Positions 1-8,634 of a stretch of DNA of 64,000 nucleotides are shown in pieces. Numbering within the stretch: the first letter of the stretch is position 1; each line of letters begins with the position of its first letter. Under the pieces are notes generated by a model. The model was not told the origin of the DNA. It was given only the letters and a program-made list of their open reading frames with translations, and searched no databases. Location of the stretch: NCBI GenBank assembly GCA_016213825.1, contig JACQZP010000026.1:310001-374000 (forward strand), in the 5' to 3' direction. The translations under genes and the position numbers were made by a program. Source of the DNA: Acetobacterium woodii (GTDB taxonomy: Bacteria > Bacillota > Clostridia > Eubacteriales > Eubacteriaceae).

Positions 1-797
1 GCCAGCAGATGGCCGCCATGGAGCAGGAACTGGATTTTCCGCTGTTTGACCGCTCCGGATATCGGCCTATCTTGACGCTGGCAGGCAAAGCTTTTTATGA
101 AAGCAGCAAGGCCATTGTAGATTCTTATGAAAAGGCGGTTAAACAAGCCAAGGCACTAAAGCATGAAACGGCTGGCTCCCTTAGAATTGGTATTTCCGGT
201 CCGGTTGAAAAGCGCTTTCTGCCGGAGATCTTGAGTAAGTTTGTCGCCAGTTATCCCGAAGTGAATCTGGAACTGCTGGAGCTCAGTTTCAGAAAGCTGG
301 CTGAGAAAATAAGAGGTGGTGAGATTGACATCATGTTTGGGCTGGCCGATGAAATTGAAACGTATTCGCAAATTGAGATTACAACCTTGTTTACCAGTAC
401 CTTGTGCGTGATTGTGTCAACCAGCCATCCCTGGCATGATCGTTTTGAAATCTATGGCAACGAATTGAAATCTGAAAAACTGATCATTTTTTCAAAAATC
501 TATGGTCCCAAATATCATGACTCTTTTTTCAGGGGCTGTGAGCTGGACGGTTTTGAACCGAATGTTATCAAAGAGGTTGACAATTTTGATGAAATGATTT
601 TATTGGTCAGTGCCAATAAAGGGATTGCTATTATTTCTGAGGAAGTGTTGACCGAAGCCTTCGGCATTCACAAAATAAAACTGATCGAAACCCATCATCA
701 TTCCGAATTCTGCATGGCCCGAAATAAGAATGAGATTAATCCTTTGATTGATGAATTTATGCAATTGATTATCAAAAAAGACGTAAACCATAAGTAA
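1..797 (+). CDS. LysR-family transcriptional regulator (5' end outside window)
   Basis: The reading frame is open from the first bases of the window (codons in frame from base 3), so the true start lies upstream and the first part of the helix-turn-helix is missing. The visible protein begins inside the DNA-binding domain (QQMAAMEQEL, then LFDRSGYRPILTLAGKAF, the usual recognition helix and wing of LysR proteins). The LysR substrate-binding domain follows (AGSLRIGISGPVEKRFLPEIL and a GEIDIMFG segment). About 264 residues are visible; the family is usually near 300. It lies 100 bases upstream of, and codirectional with, an NmrA-like oxidoreductase that it may control. The effector is unknown. 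Confidence 0.9.
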   Translation, partial: QQMAAMEQELDFPLFDRSGYRPILTLAGKAFYESSKAIVDSYEKAVKQAKALKHETAGSLRIGISGPVEKRFLPEILSKFVASYPEVNLELLELSFRKLAEKIRGGEIDIMFGLADEIETYSQIEITTLFTSTLCVIVSTSHPWHDRFEIYGNELKSEKLIIFSKIYGPKYHDSFFRGCELDGFEPNVIKEVDNFDEMILLVSANKGIAIISEEVLTEAFGIHKIKLIETHHHSEFCMARNKNEINPLIDEFMQLIIKKDVNHK

Positions 798-896
798 ACC
801 TGATCATCATCTTTGCCTCTTTGAATTATCTTTTTGGACAGAGATTCGTTATACTTGTTTTAGTTAGATAAATAACAAACAAGGAGAAACGAATTA

Positions 897-1841
897 ATGG
901 GAAAAATAATAATGACCGGTGTAGACGGAAATTTTGGCGGTTATTCTGCGCGCAGTATTTTAAAAAAAGTGCCGAAAGACCAGCTGATCTTTACAACCCC
1001 GAACCAGGAAATGATTAAAAAATTTCAAGAGCAGGGTGTTGATACACGCTATGCCGATATCTTTAATAAAGAAACTTTATTAAAGGCTTTTGACGGCGGT
1101 GAGGTGCTGCTGCTCATCTCCATGCCTTTTGTTGGTGAACGAAGAGTAACCGCCCACAAAACAGCAATTGATGCCGCTGTCGAAGTCGGTGTAAAAAAAA
1201 TCGTGTATACTTCGATTGTCGGTGCCGGTGAAGAAGACTGCGACACCTATGAGGTTGCGGATCATAAAGTAACTGAAGCTTACTTGAAAAGCCTGGATAT
1301 AGACTATATTATTTTACGGGATTCACAGTATGCGGAAGCGATGGTGTCGGTGTTTGAACAAAGTGCCGCTGAAAATGGCGTAATGGCCAACAACATGGGC
1401 AATGGGCATATGGCTTTTATTTCACGGGATGATTGTGCCGAAGCCGCCGCCTGTGTGGCAGCAGGAGCCGGAGAAAACAATTCCATTTATGATATCAGCG
1501 GATCGGAAGCGATGACGATTAGCGAATTCTGTAAAATCGGCAGTGAAGTAACCGGCAAGCAAGTCAGTTATCAGGAATTGTCTGATGACGAGATGTATGC
1601 CTTTTTCGATTCCATTGGGGTGCCGAGAAATACCGAAGGGGAATGGGCCGAAGCGGCTAAAAACTTCCCATACTGTTCAGATGGGATGGTAACTTTTGGC
1701 CGGGCTCTGCGGCTGGAGCAGATGAACGCCTGTTCCAATCATTTTGAAATGCTCACTGGCAGAAAACCATTATCGGTACGAGAAGTTTTTGAGGATCTGG
1801 AAAATCACCGAATTGGTAGCCGAACCTCAACTGAAAATTAA
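897..1841 (+). CDS. NmrA-like NAD(P)-binding oxidoreductase (SDR superfamily)
   Basis: 314 residues. The N-terminal Rossmann fold carries the glycine motif GVDGNFGG (residues 8-15), as in atypical short-chain dehydrogenases of the NmrA/QorB (NAD(P)H:quinone oxidoreductase 2) group. The segment KIVYTSIVGAGEED and the C-terminal stretch around SNHFEMLTGRKP also fit this group. The classical Tyr-x3-Lys catalytic pair of ordinary SDRs is not evident. The start is set by an AAGGAG site about 10 bases upstream of the ATG. It is followed by a bidirectional terminator and probably forms a unit with the upstream LysR gene. A role in quinone or electrophile reduction is an inference from the family. 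Confidence 0.8.
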   Translation: MGKIIMTGVDGNFGGYSARSILKKVPKDQLIFTTPNQEMIKKFQEQGVDTRYADIFNKETLLKAFDGGEVLLLISMPFVGERRVTAHKTAIDAAVEVGVKKIVYTSIVGAGEEDCDTYEVADHKVTEAYLKSLDIDYIILRDSQYAEAMVSVFEQSAAENGVMANNMGNGHMAFISRDDCAEAAACVAAGAGENNSIYDISGSEAMTISEFCKIGSEVTGKQVSYQELSDDEMYAFFDSIGVPRNTEGEWAEAAKNFPYCSDGMVTFGRALRLEQMNACSNHFEMLTGRKPLSVREVFEDLENHRIGSRTSTEN

Positions 1842-1857
1842 CAAAGCAAGTAAAGAT

Positions 1858-1894
1858 AAAAACAGCATCACCAAATTTTGGAGATGCTGTTTTT
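1858..1894. terminator. Bidirectional terminator between convergent genes
   Basis: Arms AAAAACAGCATC (1858-1869) and GATGCTGTTTTT (1883-1894) are perfectly complementary, with a T-run on each strand. It sits between the convergent NmrA-like and PucR-type genes. Confidence 0.85.
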
Positions 1895-1927
1895 GTTTGT
1901 CTTTATAAAAGGAATACAAATGATTTC

Positions 1928-3451
1928 TTATTGCGGTGCATTTCGCAATAAAATACCGCAGGACAAAAACAATTGAAACATCATGTCGTCCTGGAGCATC
2001 TCATAATTTAGGCTCGTGAGTTTCTGGATGTTTTTTAAGCGGTAGACCACGGTATGACGATGGATCTTGAGAGAATCAGCGGCCGCGGTAATGTTTTTAC
2101 CGTTGGCTATATAGGCTCTGAGACATAAAAGCAACTCGTGGGTATAGGGATCCTGCTGATTCAAGCTTTTAAGCTGGGGGAAAACGAGCACATCGAGTTT
2201 GGTGTGGCGATCAAGAACCGTTAAAATATGATCGGCATAAATGTCATTAAAACTGATAATCTCAAAGGTATCATCATTGGCGTATTCATTGGCTATCTGA
2301 CACTGCAGATAGGCCAGATTAATTTCATAGATATCATTAAAAACCATACTCTTCGTGGCTTTGAATTCGCGTTTGGCTAAGAAATCCAGGATCTGCTCAT
2401 GGAATTGTTTTTTATTTTCAGGTTCGAGATTGTAATCACAAACAAGAATCAGTGACTCAAAAGAAAAAATCAGCTGATCTTTAAACAATCGGGAAAGCTG
2501 ATTAGAGTAACCCTGGGTGCTTAAATCCGAATCAATAATTTTTCCGGCTGGACTGAAGCACCATAAGGCATAAGGCTCCGCGATCTTTCGGTCTTTTAAA
2601 CCCATATGATGGGAGAGGATATGGGGATCGACGTATTTTTCTTTAATCAAACGGTAGAGATACCAGGGGGTTTCCAGATTTTTGCAAAATTCGTCATTCA
2701 CCTTTAGGGCATTTTCGATTATTTGCTGGGCCAGCCACAGGTTGGCATATTCTGACTTTGTCAGCGGACTGATCAGTTCGGTCATCGCCAGCGATCCAAA
2801 CAGCTGACCATTGACTAAAATTGGCGCAATCAGGCGTTTGATGTTCCCAAATGTATCCGGAGACTGATAATAAAAGGGCTGGTGCTGGGTTCTGAACTTT
2901 TCGCTGAGATTAATACTGTCAACCTCTTTTAAAGAATAGCCTTTTTCCAGAACGTGAGCCCAGATCGCATCCAATTTATCCAGATTCATGTCACTGGTGC
3001 GCATCAGCAGCCCCTGGGAATCGTCAAACAAGGCCGCCGGGTTTTTAAGATACCGGCAGGCTTCGTCCAGGATGGCCTGGAGCGTCTGGCCGCTAAAAAT
3101 CCCTTCGTTAATGTACTCCAGCCATCGTTGATAGCGGTCAAAAACCGCCTGAACCGCGTCAAACAGCTCACCGGCATCGGTTTGAGCGGCGATCATAATA
3201 ACCGACCAATGGGGATCGAGCAGGGCTTCGTCAATCGGACCGAGACAGATGAACGACAATGGTTTTGGTGATTCCAGATGAGCCAGTCGTTTTGCATCAG
3301 TGAGATAGAGCAATTCCTCACTCAGGTTGCGACCACTCTCAGGGCGATAAAAGCGGATTCCAGAGAGGTTCAATTGAATGGTTTTGCCTGAAATTAATGC
3401 AGAGTCCAGCCAGGTGAGCTGTTCAAATACAATATCAATGCTCAGTTTCAT
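1928..3451 (-). CDS. PucR/CdaR-type transcriptional regulator
   Basis: 507 residues. The C-terminal helix-turn-helix (residues about 453-475: NITAAADSLKIHRHTVVYRL) is the typical PucR/CdaR DNA-binding signature. The middle is compatible with the degenerate GGDEF-like CdaR domain, and the N-terminal half is a putative sensor region with no clear cofactor motif. The start is supported by an AGGAGAT site just upstream. It is divergent from the GcvT-like demethylase at 3608. Two other regulators of the same architecture and near-identical length are also divergent from methyltransferase genes (27657-29180 and 49806-51335), so it probably senses the demethylase substrate or product. That role is an inference. 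Confidence 0.85.
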   Translation of the reverse strand: MKLSIDIVFEQLTWLDSALISGKTIQLNLSGIRFYRPESGRNLSEELLYLTDAKRLAHLESPKPLSFICLGPIDEALLDPHWSVIMIAAQTDAGELFDAVQAVFDRYQRWLEYINEGIFSGQTLQAILDEACRYLKNPAALFDDSQGLLMRTSDMNLDKLDAIWAHVLEKGYSLKEVDSINLSEKFRTQHQPFYYQSPDTFGNIKRLIAPILVNGQLFGSLAMTELISPLTKSEYANLWLAQQIIENALKVNDEFCKNLETPWYLYRLIKEKYVDPHILSHHMGLKDRKIAEPYALWCFSPAGKIIDSDLSTQGYSNQLSRLFKDQLIFSFESLILVCDYNLEPENKKQFHEQILDFLAKREFKATKSMVFNDIYEINLAYLQCQIANEYANDDTFEIISFNDIYADHILTVLDRHTKLDVLVFPQLKSLNQQDPYTHELLLCLRAYIANGKNITAAADSLKIHRHTVVYRLKNIQKLTSLNYEMLQDDMMFQLFLSCGILLRNAPQ

Positions 3452-3471
3452 CAGGATCTCCTTTGGTTTTG

Positions 3472-3483
3472 TACAAATTTGTA
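3472..3483. promoter_or_regulatory. 12-bp palindrome, candidate operator
   Basis: TACAAATTTGTA is a perfect palindrome about 20 bases upstream of the PucR-type start, in the divergent promoter region shared with the GcvT-like gene. It could be an operator for that regulator; no binding evidence exists here. Confidence 0.35.
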
Positions 3484-3561
3484 TAACAATCGCGTTTATT
3501 TTTTTATTATATGGACAATGACTTTAAAGTGCAAGTTAAATATAATAAGGGAAAATAAATA

Positions 3562-3590
3562 TTGAGAAGGATTTCAATATGACTTCTCAA
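3562..3590 (+). other. Leader hairpin before the GcvT-like gene
   Basis: Arms TTGAGAAG (3562-3569) and CTTCTCAA (3583-3590) form an 8-bp stem just ahead of the AAAGGAG ribosome binding site. A TATAAT hexamer at 3541-3546 could be the -10 element. The hairpin may stabilise the mRNA or modulate translation. Confidence 0.35.
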
Positions 3591-3607
3591 TCAAAAGGAG
3601 AAATAAA

Positions 3608-4936
3608 ATGTTAAATTCAATTAATCAAGATGCGTTTACGCTGTTTAACCAGGGTGGAAATCTGATTCCTTATGAGTACACCGGGTATAAGAATGAAATT
3701 CTAGCATCAAAATCGACGGCCTGGTTTGGGACAACATTGAACAATTCCCCTATATACGATGTCAAAGGACCGGATGCGGCCAAATTCCTGACCTCCATCT
3801 GCATCAACAGCTTTTTAAAGATGAAACCAGGCAGCATCCGCCATGCCGTTCTCTGTAATGAACAAGGACTGATTCTGACAGATGGGGTAGTCATGATGAT
3901 TGCCGAAAATCACTTCCGAACCTACTGGCTTAACCCGGTGGTGGGATATTATGTATCGGTTACCGAGATGGATGTTGAAGGCGTTGATTTGTCGGGTAAA
4001 GAGTTCTTCTTCCAGCTGGCCGGACCAAAATCTCTGGAAATTTTGGAACAGGCTTCCCAAAGCGATCTCCACGATATTGCCTTTACCAAACACCGGATGG
4101 CAAAAATTGCAGGGGTCGATGTGCGCATTCTCAGACTGGGCATGGCCGGCACTCTAGGCTACGAAATTCATGGCGATGCGGAAAATTCAGAAGCTGTTTA
4201 TGACTGTATCTGGGAAATGGCCAAAACCTTTGATGCTAAAAAACTGGGACAGGTTGGTTATACCATGAACCATACCGAAGCCGGTTTCCCGAATATTAAT
4301 ATGCATTATCCATTGCCGTGGTTTGAAACGGAAGGCCTAAAAGAATATTTGGCCGCAAGACCAATGGAAGGCTTTTTCAATCTGAATAGAATCCTGGTTG
4401 GCAGCGTGGGCAATGATTTAACGACCCGTTTTGTCACCCCCTTTGATGTCGGCTGGGAATATCTGATTAAGTTTGATCATGACTTCCCGGGCAAGGCGGC
4501 ATTGGAAGAAATCGCCAAAAATCCGACCAGAACCATGGTGACCCTGGAATGGAATCCCGATGATCTGGGCGAAATCTTTGCTTCCCAGTTCAGAGGTCAG
4601 GACGTTGAACCCTTTGAAACCATGGACGACCGTCCCATGGATATGTATTACAACAGCGGTTTTTCCATGTATTACCACGCTGATAAAGTTTTAGCTGACG
4701 GCCATGAAATTGGTATTTCCAGCGGTCGTCTCAATAGTTATTTTTACCAGCGGATGATTTCGCTGGCCTTTATCAAGCCGGAATATGCCGTTGAAGGAAA
4801 AGAATTAACGGCTGTTTGGGGAACACCAGGAAAACCGCAAAAAGAAATCCGGGTAACGGTTGCCCGTTCGCCATATATGAATCTGGAAAACAATAAAGAG
4901 ATTGACGTGAACGAGATCCCCAGATATCAAAAATAG
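3608..4936 (+). CDS. GcvT/LigM-like THF-dependent demethylase (aminomethyltransferase family)
   Basis: 442 residues. The protein aligns by eye with the folate-binding GcvT superfamily, especially the longer LigM/DesA-like O-demethylases: an N-terminal segment with an aromatic-rich AWFGTTLNNSPIYDVKG stretch, an LTDGVVMMIAENHFR block, LRLGMAGTLGYEIHGDA, and a C-terminal barrel with ISSGRLNSYFYQRMISLAF. LigM and DesA move the methyl group of vanillate or syringate directly to THF without a corrinoid. Glycine-cleavage T proteins are shorter (about 365 residues), and no gcvH or gcvP lies nearby. It is divergent from a PucR-type regulator. A direct THF-dependent O- or N-demethylase is the likely role; the substrate is unknown. 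Confidence 0.75.
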   Translation: MLNSINQDAFTLFNQGGNLIPYEYTGYKNEILASKSTAWFGTTLNNSPIYDVKGPDAAKFLTSICINSFLKMKPGSIRHAVLCNEQGLILTDGVVMMIAENHFRTYWLNPVVGYYVSVTEMDVEGVDLSGKEFFFQLAGPKSLEILEQASQSDLHDIAFTKHRMAKIAGVDVRILRLGMAGTLGYEIHGDAENSEAVYDCIWEMAKTFDAKKLGQVGYTMNHTEAGFPNINMHYPLPWFETEGLKEYLAARPMEGFFNLNRILVGSVGNDLTTRFVTPFDVGWEYLIKFDHDFPGKAALEEIAKNPTRTMVTLEWNPDDLGEIFASQFRGQDVEPFETMDDRPMDMYYNSGFSMYYHADKVLADGHEIGISSGRLNSYFYQRMISLAFIKPEYAVEGKELTAVWGTPGKPQKEIRVTVARSPYMNLENNKEIDVNEIPRYQK

Positions 4937-4969
4937 GTTTTAAATAGGCAGATAAAACTAGCATAAAAG

Positions 4970-5019
4970 ACTGTATCTCAACCAAATCAGTATGATTAGG
5001 TCTGAGACGCAGTTTTTTT
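4970..5019 (+). terminator. Terminator after the GcvT-like gene
   Basis: An ACTGTATCTCA arm (4970-4980) pairs imperfectly with TGAGACGCAGT (5003-5013), one wobble and one mismatch, followed by seven Ts. Confidence 0.7.
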
Positions 5020-5284
5020 ATTTAGAGTATTTTATTCGGATTTGGAATGATGTGTTTTTGACAGCAGTAAGCTAAAATTAAGAAACACGATCGGCGAAAA
5101 GAAGTAGAAATACAAATCAGCAGAAATAAAGTTTTCCGATGCAAAAAATTATCAGCGGCAGAACCTCAGGTTTTTGCTGCAACAATATAATTGCCAAATA
5201 AGCCACATCATTATATCGACTTTTCTGAATTCATGTGCTATTGTAGGGGATAATGCGATGTGATTATTAAAAAGGAGTAAACAG
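5020..5284. other. Intergenic stretch before the diguanylate cyclase
   Basis: AT-rich non-coding sequence with no recognisable gene or RNA. An AAAAAGGAGTAA ribosome binding site lies at its right end, just before the ATG at 5285. Confidence 0.6.
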
Positions 5285-6426
5285 ATGGATCTATTGGTTT
5301 ATACCTTGCAGGCAAATATATATTCTTTGATCATTTTGAGTATTATTTTTATAAACTTTAGAAAACGGTCTGATCTGACAAATGCCAGCAACCGGTTTTT
5401 TTGATCATGTTGAAAGTCGTCATGGCAATCCTGATTCTGGACAGCATCGGGATCAGTCTCTATGGCCAGCCGGGGCAACCGGTGCATTTTTTGCTGATGC
5501 TATTGACCCTGATTTATTATCTTCTCAATCCGCTGCCCAGTCTATTCTGGATGGCTTATGTCCATTACACAATCCACCGCAGCGAAAAGCGGTTAAAGAA
5601 ACTCTTTACCATAGCGCTGATACCTGTTTATCTCAACAGTATTTTATCTGTCGCCAGTATTTTTACCGGATGGCTGTTCTATTTTGGTGATGATAATGTT
5701 TATCATCGGGGACCGCTGTTTGTATTGGTGCCGATCAGCTGTTTTTTTTATATTTTTCTACCATTAATGATGATCTTATGGAATCGCAATCGCATCCGCC
5801 AGCGGGATCTTCTGCCGCTGCTCTTTTTTGCGCTGCCGCCATTTCTGGCGGGGATTATTCAGACTTTGGTATACGGTTTGGCAATTACCTGGCCGGCGCT
5901 GACCATCTCCCTGTTAACAATTTATATTTTTATTCAGTCTCGGGTCATGAACACCGACCATCTGACCGGGCTTTACAACCGTCGGGAGTTTGATTACTAC
6001 CTGGAAGATTGGCTGAATTGGCATTCAAAAAAGAAAAAACTGGCTGGATTCATGCTCGATCTGGATCGCTTTAAGGAGATTAATGACAACTTTGGTCATA
6101 AAACCGGGGATCAGGCTTTGATCAAAATGAGTGAGATTTTGCGGAAAAGTTTCCGAAGTAATGATTTTATCGCCCGAATCGGCGGTGATGAATTTGTAGT
6201 GGTGCTGGAAGTGGACGATCAAAAGGAAATCGAGGGGCTTTTGGAGCGTTTGCAGGAAAATATGGCCGTCTTCAACAAGCAAACCAAGGAACCCTACCAA
6301 CTGAGTGTCAGCAGTGGTGCCGGTTTGTTTTCCCCTGAGGAGGAACAGAACCTCAGCGAGTTTTTCGGCGAACTGGATCGCCTGATGTATGCTGAAAAAG
6401 CAATGAAGAAGAACAACACCGTATAA
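5285..6426 (+). pseudogene. Membrane diguanylate cyclase (GGDEF), interrupted by a frameshift
   Basis: A well-placed ribosome binding site leads into an ATG at 5285. The first 39 codons encode a hydrophobic start of the kind seen in multi-TM GGDEF proteins (MDLLVYTLQANIYSLIILSI) and end at TGA 5402-5404 after a run of seven Ts (5396-5402). The remaining protein continues in the -1 frame from 5401. It has about six further membrane segments and a C-terminal GGDEF domain with an intact GGDEF motif (residues 261-265 of the downstream part) and an RSND (RxxD) inhibitory site just before it. Restoring one T joins the halves into a protein of about 380 residues that would make cyclic di-GMP. The break may be a real mutation, programmed slippage or a sequencing error. 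Confidence 0.75.
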
Positions 6427-6648
6427 GTCTGACACACTCATAATTGAAATGTCAGTACCGCAGCGTATTTATACCAAAATACCGAAAAGCGTTTTTTGTA
6501 GGTACGATGGACAAAAAGCTTGTCGGCAGTGCGCTGGATGTTTGGCCGTTTTGCAGATAGGTAAAGAGCGTGTTGCTATTGCATGAATAATTGACTACTA
6601 TGTAATCAGATAACTGAAATATTAACAAATGAAAGGAGCACTGCTGAA

Positions 6649-7152
6649 ATGATCAGAGAAATCAATATCACACTGCGCGGGTACGCGCCGACGGACATCC
6701 CGGCGATGATTGACATCTGGAATGAGGTTGTCGAGGAAGGCATTGCCTTTCCCCAAGAAAATGCTTTGACACGAGAAACTGGTGCTGCTTTTTTTGATAA
6801 GCAGACGCATTGCGGCATCGCACAAGCCAGTGAAACCGGAAAAATCATGGGATTATACATCCTCCACCCCAACAATGTGGGACGATGCGGGCATATCGGA
6901 AACGCCAGCTATGCCGTCAGTTCCCAAAGCAGAGGCTTGCACATTGGTGAAAAGCTGGTTCGGGACTCGCTGGTTCAAGCCAAACAGGCTGGCTTTTCGA
7001 TTATGCAGTTCAATGCGGTGGTGGCGACCAATACCTGGGCCAGGCATTTATATGAAAAGTTGGGCTTTATCCAGCTGGGGACAATACCAGGGGGATTTTG
7101 CATGAAAGATGGTCATTACGCAGACATCTGTCCGTATTATCGTCGGTTGTAG
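6649..7152 (+). CDS. GNAT-family N-acetyltransferase
   Basis: 167 residues with the GNAT fold signature. The acetyl-CoA pyrophosphate-binding loop is seen in SRGLHIGEKLV, and the C-terminal NTWARHLYEKLGF motif is typical of this superfamily. The AAAGGAG site upstream supports the ATG at 6649. It resembles the phosphinothricin/amino-acid acetyltransferase branch, but the substrate cannot be told from sequence. It appears to be a single-gene unit followed by a strong terminator. Confidence 0.85.
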   Translation: MIREINITLRGYAPTDIPAMIDIWNEVVEEGIAFPQENALTRETGAAFFDKQTHCGIAQASETGKIMGLYILHPNNVGRCGHIGNASYAVSSQSRGLHIGEKLVRDSLVQAKQAGFSIMQFNAVVATNTWARHLYEKLGFIQLGTIPGGFCMKDGHYADICPYYRRL

Positions 7153-7331
7153 CGTTGCCACGGAACGCGTGACGGTTTTAGTCGGCGAGAAAGAGGCCGA
7201 GACCTTGCGTAAAAATATTCTCTATGATAAGCAATAAAACAAACAAGCGCATAACGATGATGAGCGTTGGCATAACCTTGAAGATTTGTTGCTGATAAAA
7301 TTACTTTTAAAATAAAAAAGCAATGACTGTA

Positions 7332-7362
7332 AAGATCTGGATTTCAAACCAGATCTTTTTTT
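7332..7362 (+). terminator. Rho-independent terminator
   Basis: Perfect 9-bp stem AAGATCTGG (7332-7340) / CCAGATCTT (7349-7357) followed by a T-run to 7362. It lies about 180 bases past the acetyltransferase gene. Confidence 0.85.
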
Positions 7363-7598
7363 GTTGCCTGCAATGTCGGAATCGTCCGATTTTCGAATTA
7401 TTGATATCGGGATTTTACCATTGATCAAATAAGTTTAAACCAATCTCGGAAAATAAGCTGTAATTGTCGTAAAATGATACGATTTAGTCCATACCCTCAT
7501 CGATTTCATTCGTATATAATGCTGATATTACAATAAATGGAGGTGCTGATTTATTAAAACAATATGAATGAAAAAGAGAGGAACAGGAGGCGAAGGCT
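7363..7598 (+). other. Upstream region of methyltransferase locus A
   Basis: Non-coding, AT-rich sequence between the terminator and the first gene of locus A. It must hold the locus promoter, but no confident -35/-10 pair was identified. An AGGAGG site at 7585-7590 serves the TTG start at 7599. Confidence 0.5.
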
Positions 7599-8198
7599 TT
7601 GAAAATATTGATACTGGGTGGTTTTCTGGGATCTGGCAAAACATCGGTGCTGTTGCAGCTGGCCCAATATTTGGTGCAGCAATCCTCTGGTAGTTCGCAG
7701 ACCCGGGTGGCTATTATTGAAAACGAAATCGGACAGATTGGCATTGATGACAAGGTTTTGCGGGGAAACGGCTACGAGGTTCGGGAAATTTTCTCTGGAT
7801 GCGTCTGTTGCAGTCTCAATAGCGATCTGATTTCGGGAATCCAGGAAATCAAAAGCACGGTTGATCCGGACTGGCTGATCATCGAAGCAACCGGGGTGGC
7901 CTTTCCCGATAAGATCGCCGAATCACTGTTTACTAACCTGGGGTTAGCAGCCCGGGTGGTCACTATTGTTGATGCCAGTCGCTGGCAGCGGATTCGAATA
8001 CCGCTGGCAAATCTGATTGAAGGTCAATTAAACGACGCCGAGCTGATTCTGATCAACAAAACCGATCTGGTGGCTGATCTGGAATTGATGGCAGTTGAAG
8101 CTGATCTTCGGAACCTCAATTCAGATGCGGTGATTTATCAGATCAGCGGAATTAAACCCATGGATGAGGGTTTGCTTAAGGAGATCCAACATGGCTGA
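7599..8198 (+). CDS. Short G3E-family (CobW/HypB/UreG-type) GTPase
   Basis: 199 residues with a TTG start, set by an AGGAGG site 8 bases upstream. The P-loop GFLGSGKT lies at residues 8-15, the metal-binding CxCC motif of CobW-type GTPases at 68-71 (CVCC), and the guanine-specificity motif NKTD at 153-156. The C-terminal CobW domain of full-length members (300-400 residues) is absent. G3E GTPases insert or deliver metals or metallocofactors. This one heads a run of tightly packed genes leading into corrinoid methyltransferase genes, so delivery of zinc to the methyltransferase or handling of the corrinoid cofactor is a reasonable inference. Confidence 0.85.
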   Translation: MKILILGGFLGSGKTSVLLQLAQYLVQQSSGSSQTRVAIIENEIGQIGIDDKVLRGNGYEVREIFSGCVCCSLNSDLISGIQEIKSTVDPDWLIIEATGVAFPDKIAESLFTNLGLAARVVTIVDASRWQRIRIPLANLIEGQLNDAELILINKTDLVADLELMAVEADLRNLNSDAVIYQISGIKPMDEGLLKEIQHG

Positions 8199-8634
8199 AA
8201 ATCGGATTAAGATCAGAAAAAGCACTCAGCTGAGCAAACGAAAAGATTATCAGATTGAGACCACCCTTCATCAAGGCGCTGTGGCTATTGCCGGGGAGAC
8301 TGTCTTTACAGGTAAACCTTTTAACCCTTTGCAAACCATCATCCAGGAAGAATTTGCCGCGATCAGCAGATGGATTGTCGCTTCCGGTGGGATTGTCGGT
8401 CATCTCAAGAGTTTTCTTTCAGCCGCTGAGCAACAAGTGATGATCTCATCAACCGGGGAGCAGGTTACCTGCCGAACCTCGCCGTCAGCGCTGTTTAGCC
8501 AGGGCAAGCGCAGTGAAGGGATACAGATCAGCATTGCACTGATTGTTTTTAATATCCCGCAAATGGATTTGGAAGAACGGTTGATTGACATCTTTGATCG
8601 CTTGAATCAAGAAGAAAGTGAAGAATCACAATGA
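8191..8634 (+). CDS. Conserved protein of unknown function in methyltransferase locus A
   Basis: 147 residues from the ATG at 8191, preceded by TTAAGGAG. It overlaps the end of the GTPase gene by 8 bases, indicating translational coupling. The sequence is soluble, with a basic N-terminus and a middle segment GAVAIAGETVFTGKPFNPLQ; the C-terminal half has an acidic helical end. I do not recognise a family or catalytic motif. The overlap suggests it works with the GTPase, perhaps supplying a domain missing from that short protein. An in-frame start 27 bases upstream (8164) is less likely because it has no comparable ribosome binding site. Confidence 0.75.
   Translation: MAENRIKIRKSTQLSKRKDYQIETTLHQGAVAIAGETVFTGKPFNPLQTIIQEEFAAISRWIVASGGIVGHLKSFLSAAEQQVMISSTGEQVTCRTSPSALFSQGKRSEGIQISIALIVFNIPQMDLEERLIDIFDRLNQEESEESQ

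Noticed and set aside
3608-4936. Glycine cleavage system T protein (gcvT)
   Set aside because: Too long (442 residues), no gcvH or gcvP nearby, and the sequence segments resemble LigM/DesA-like demethylases more closely.
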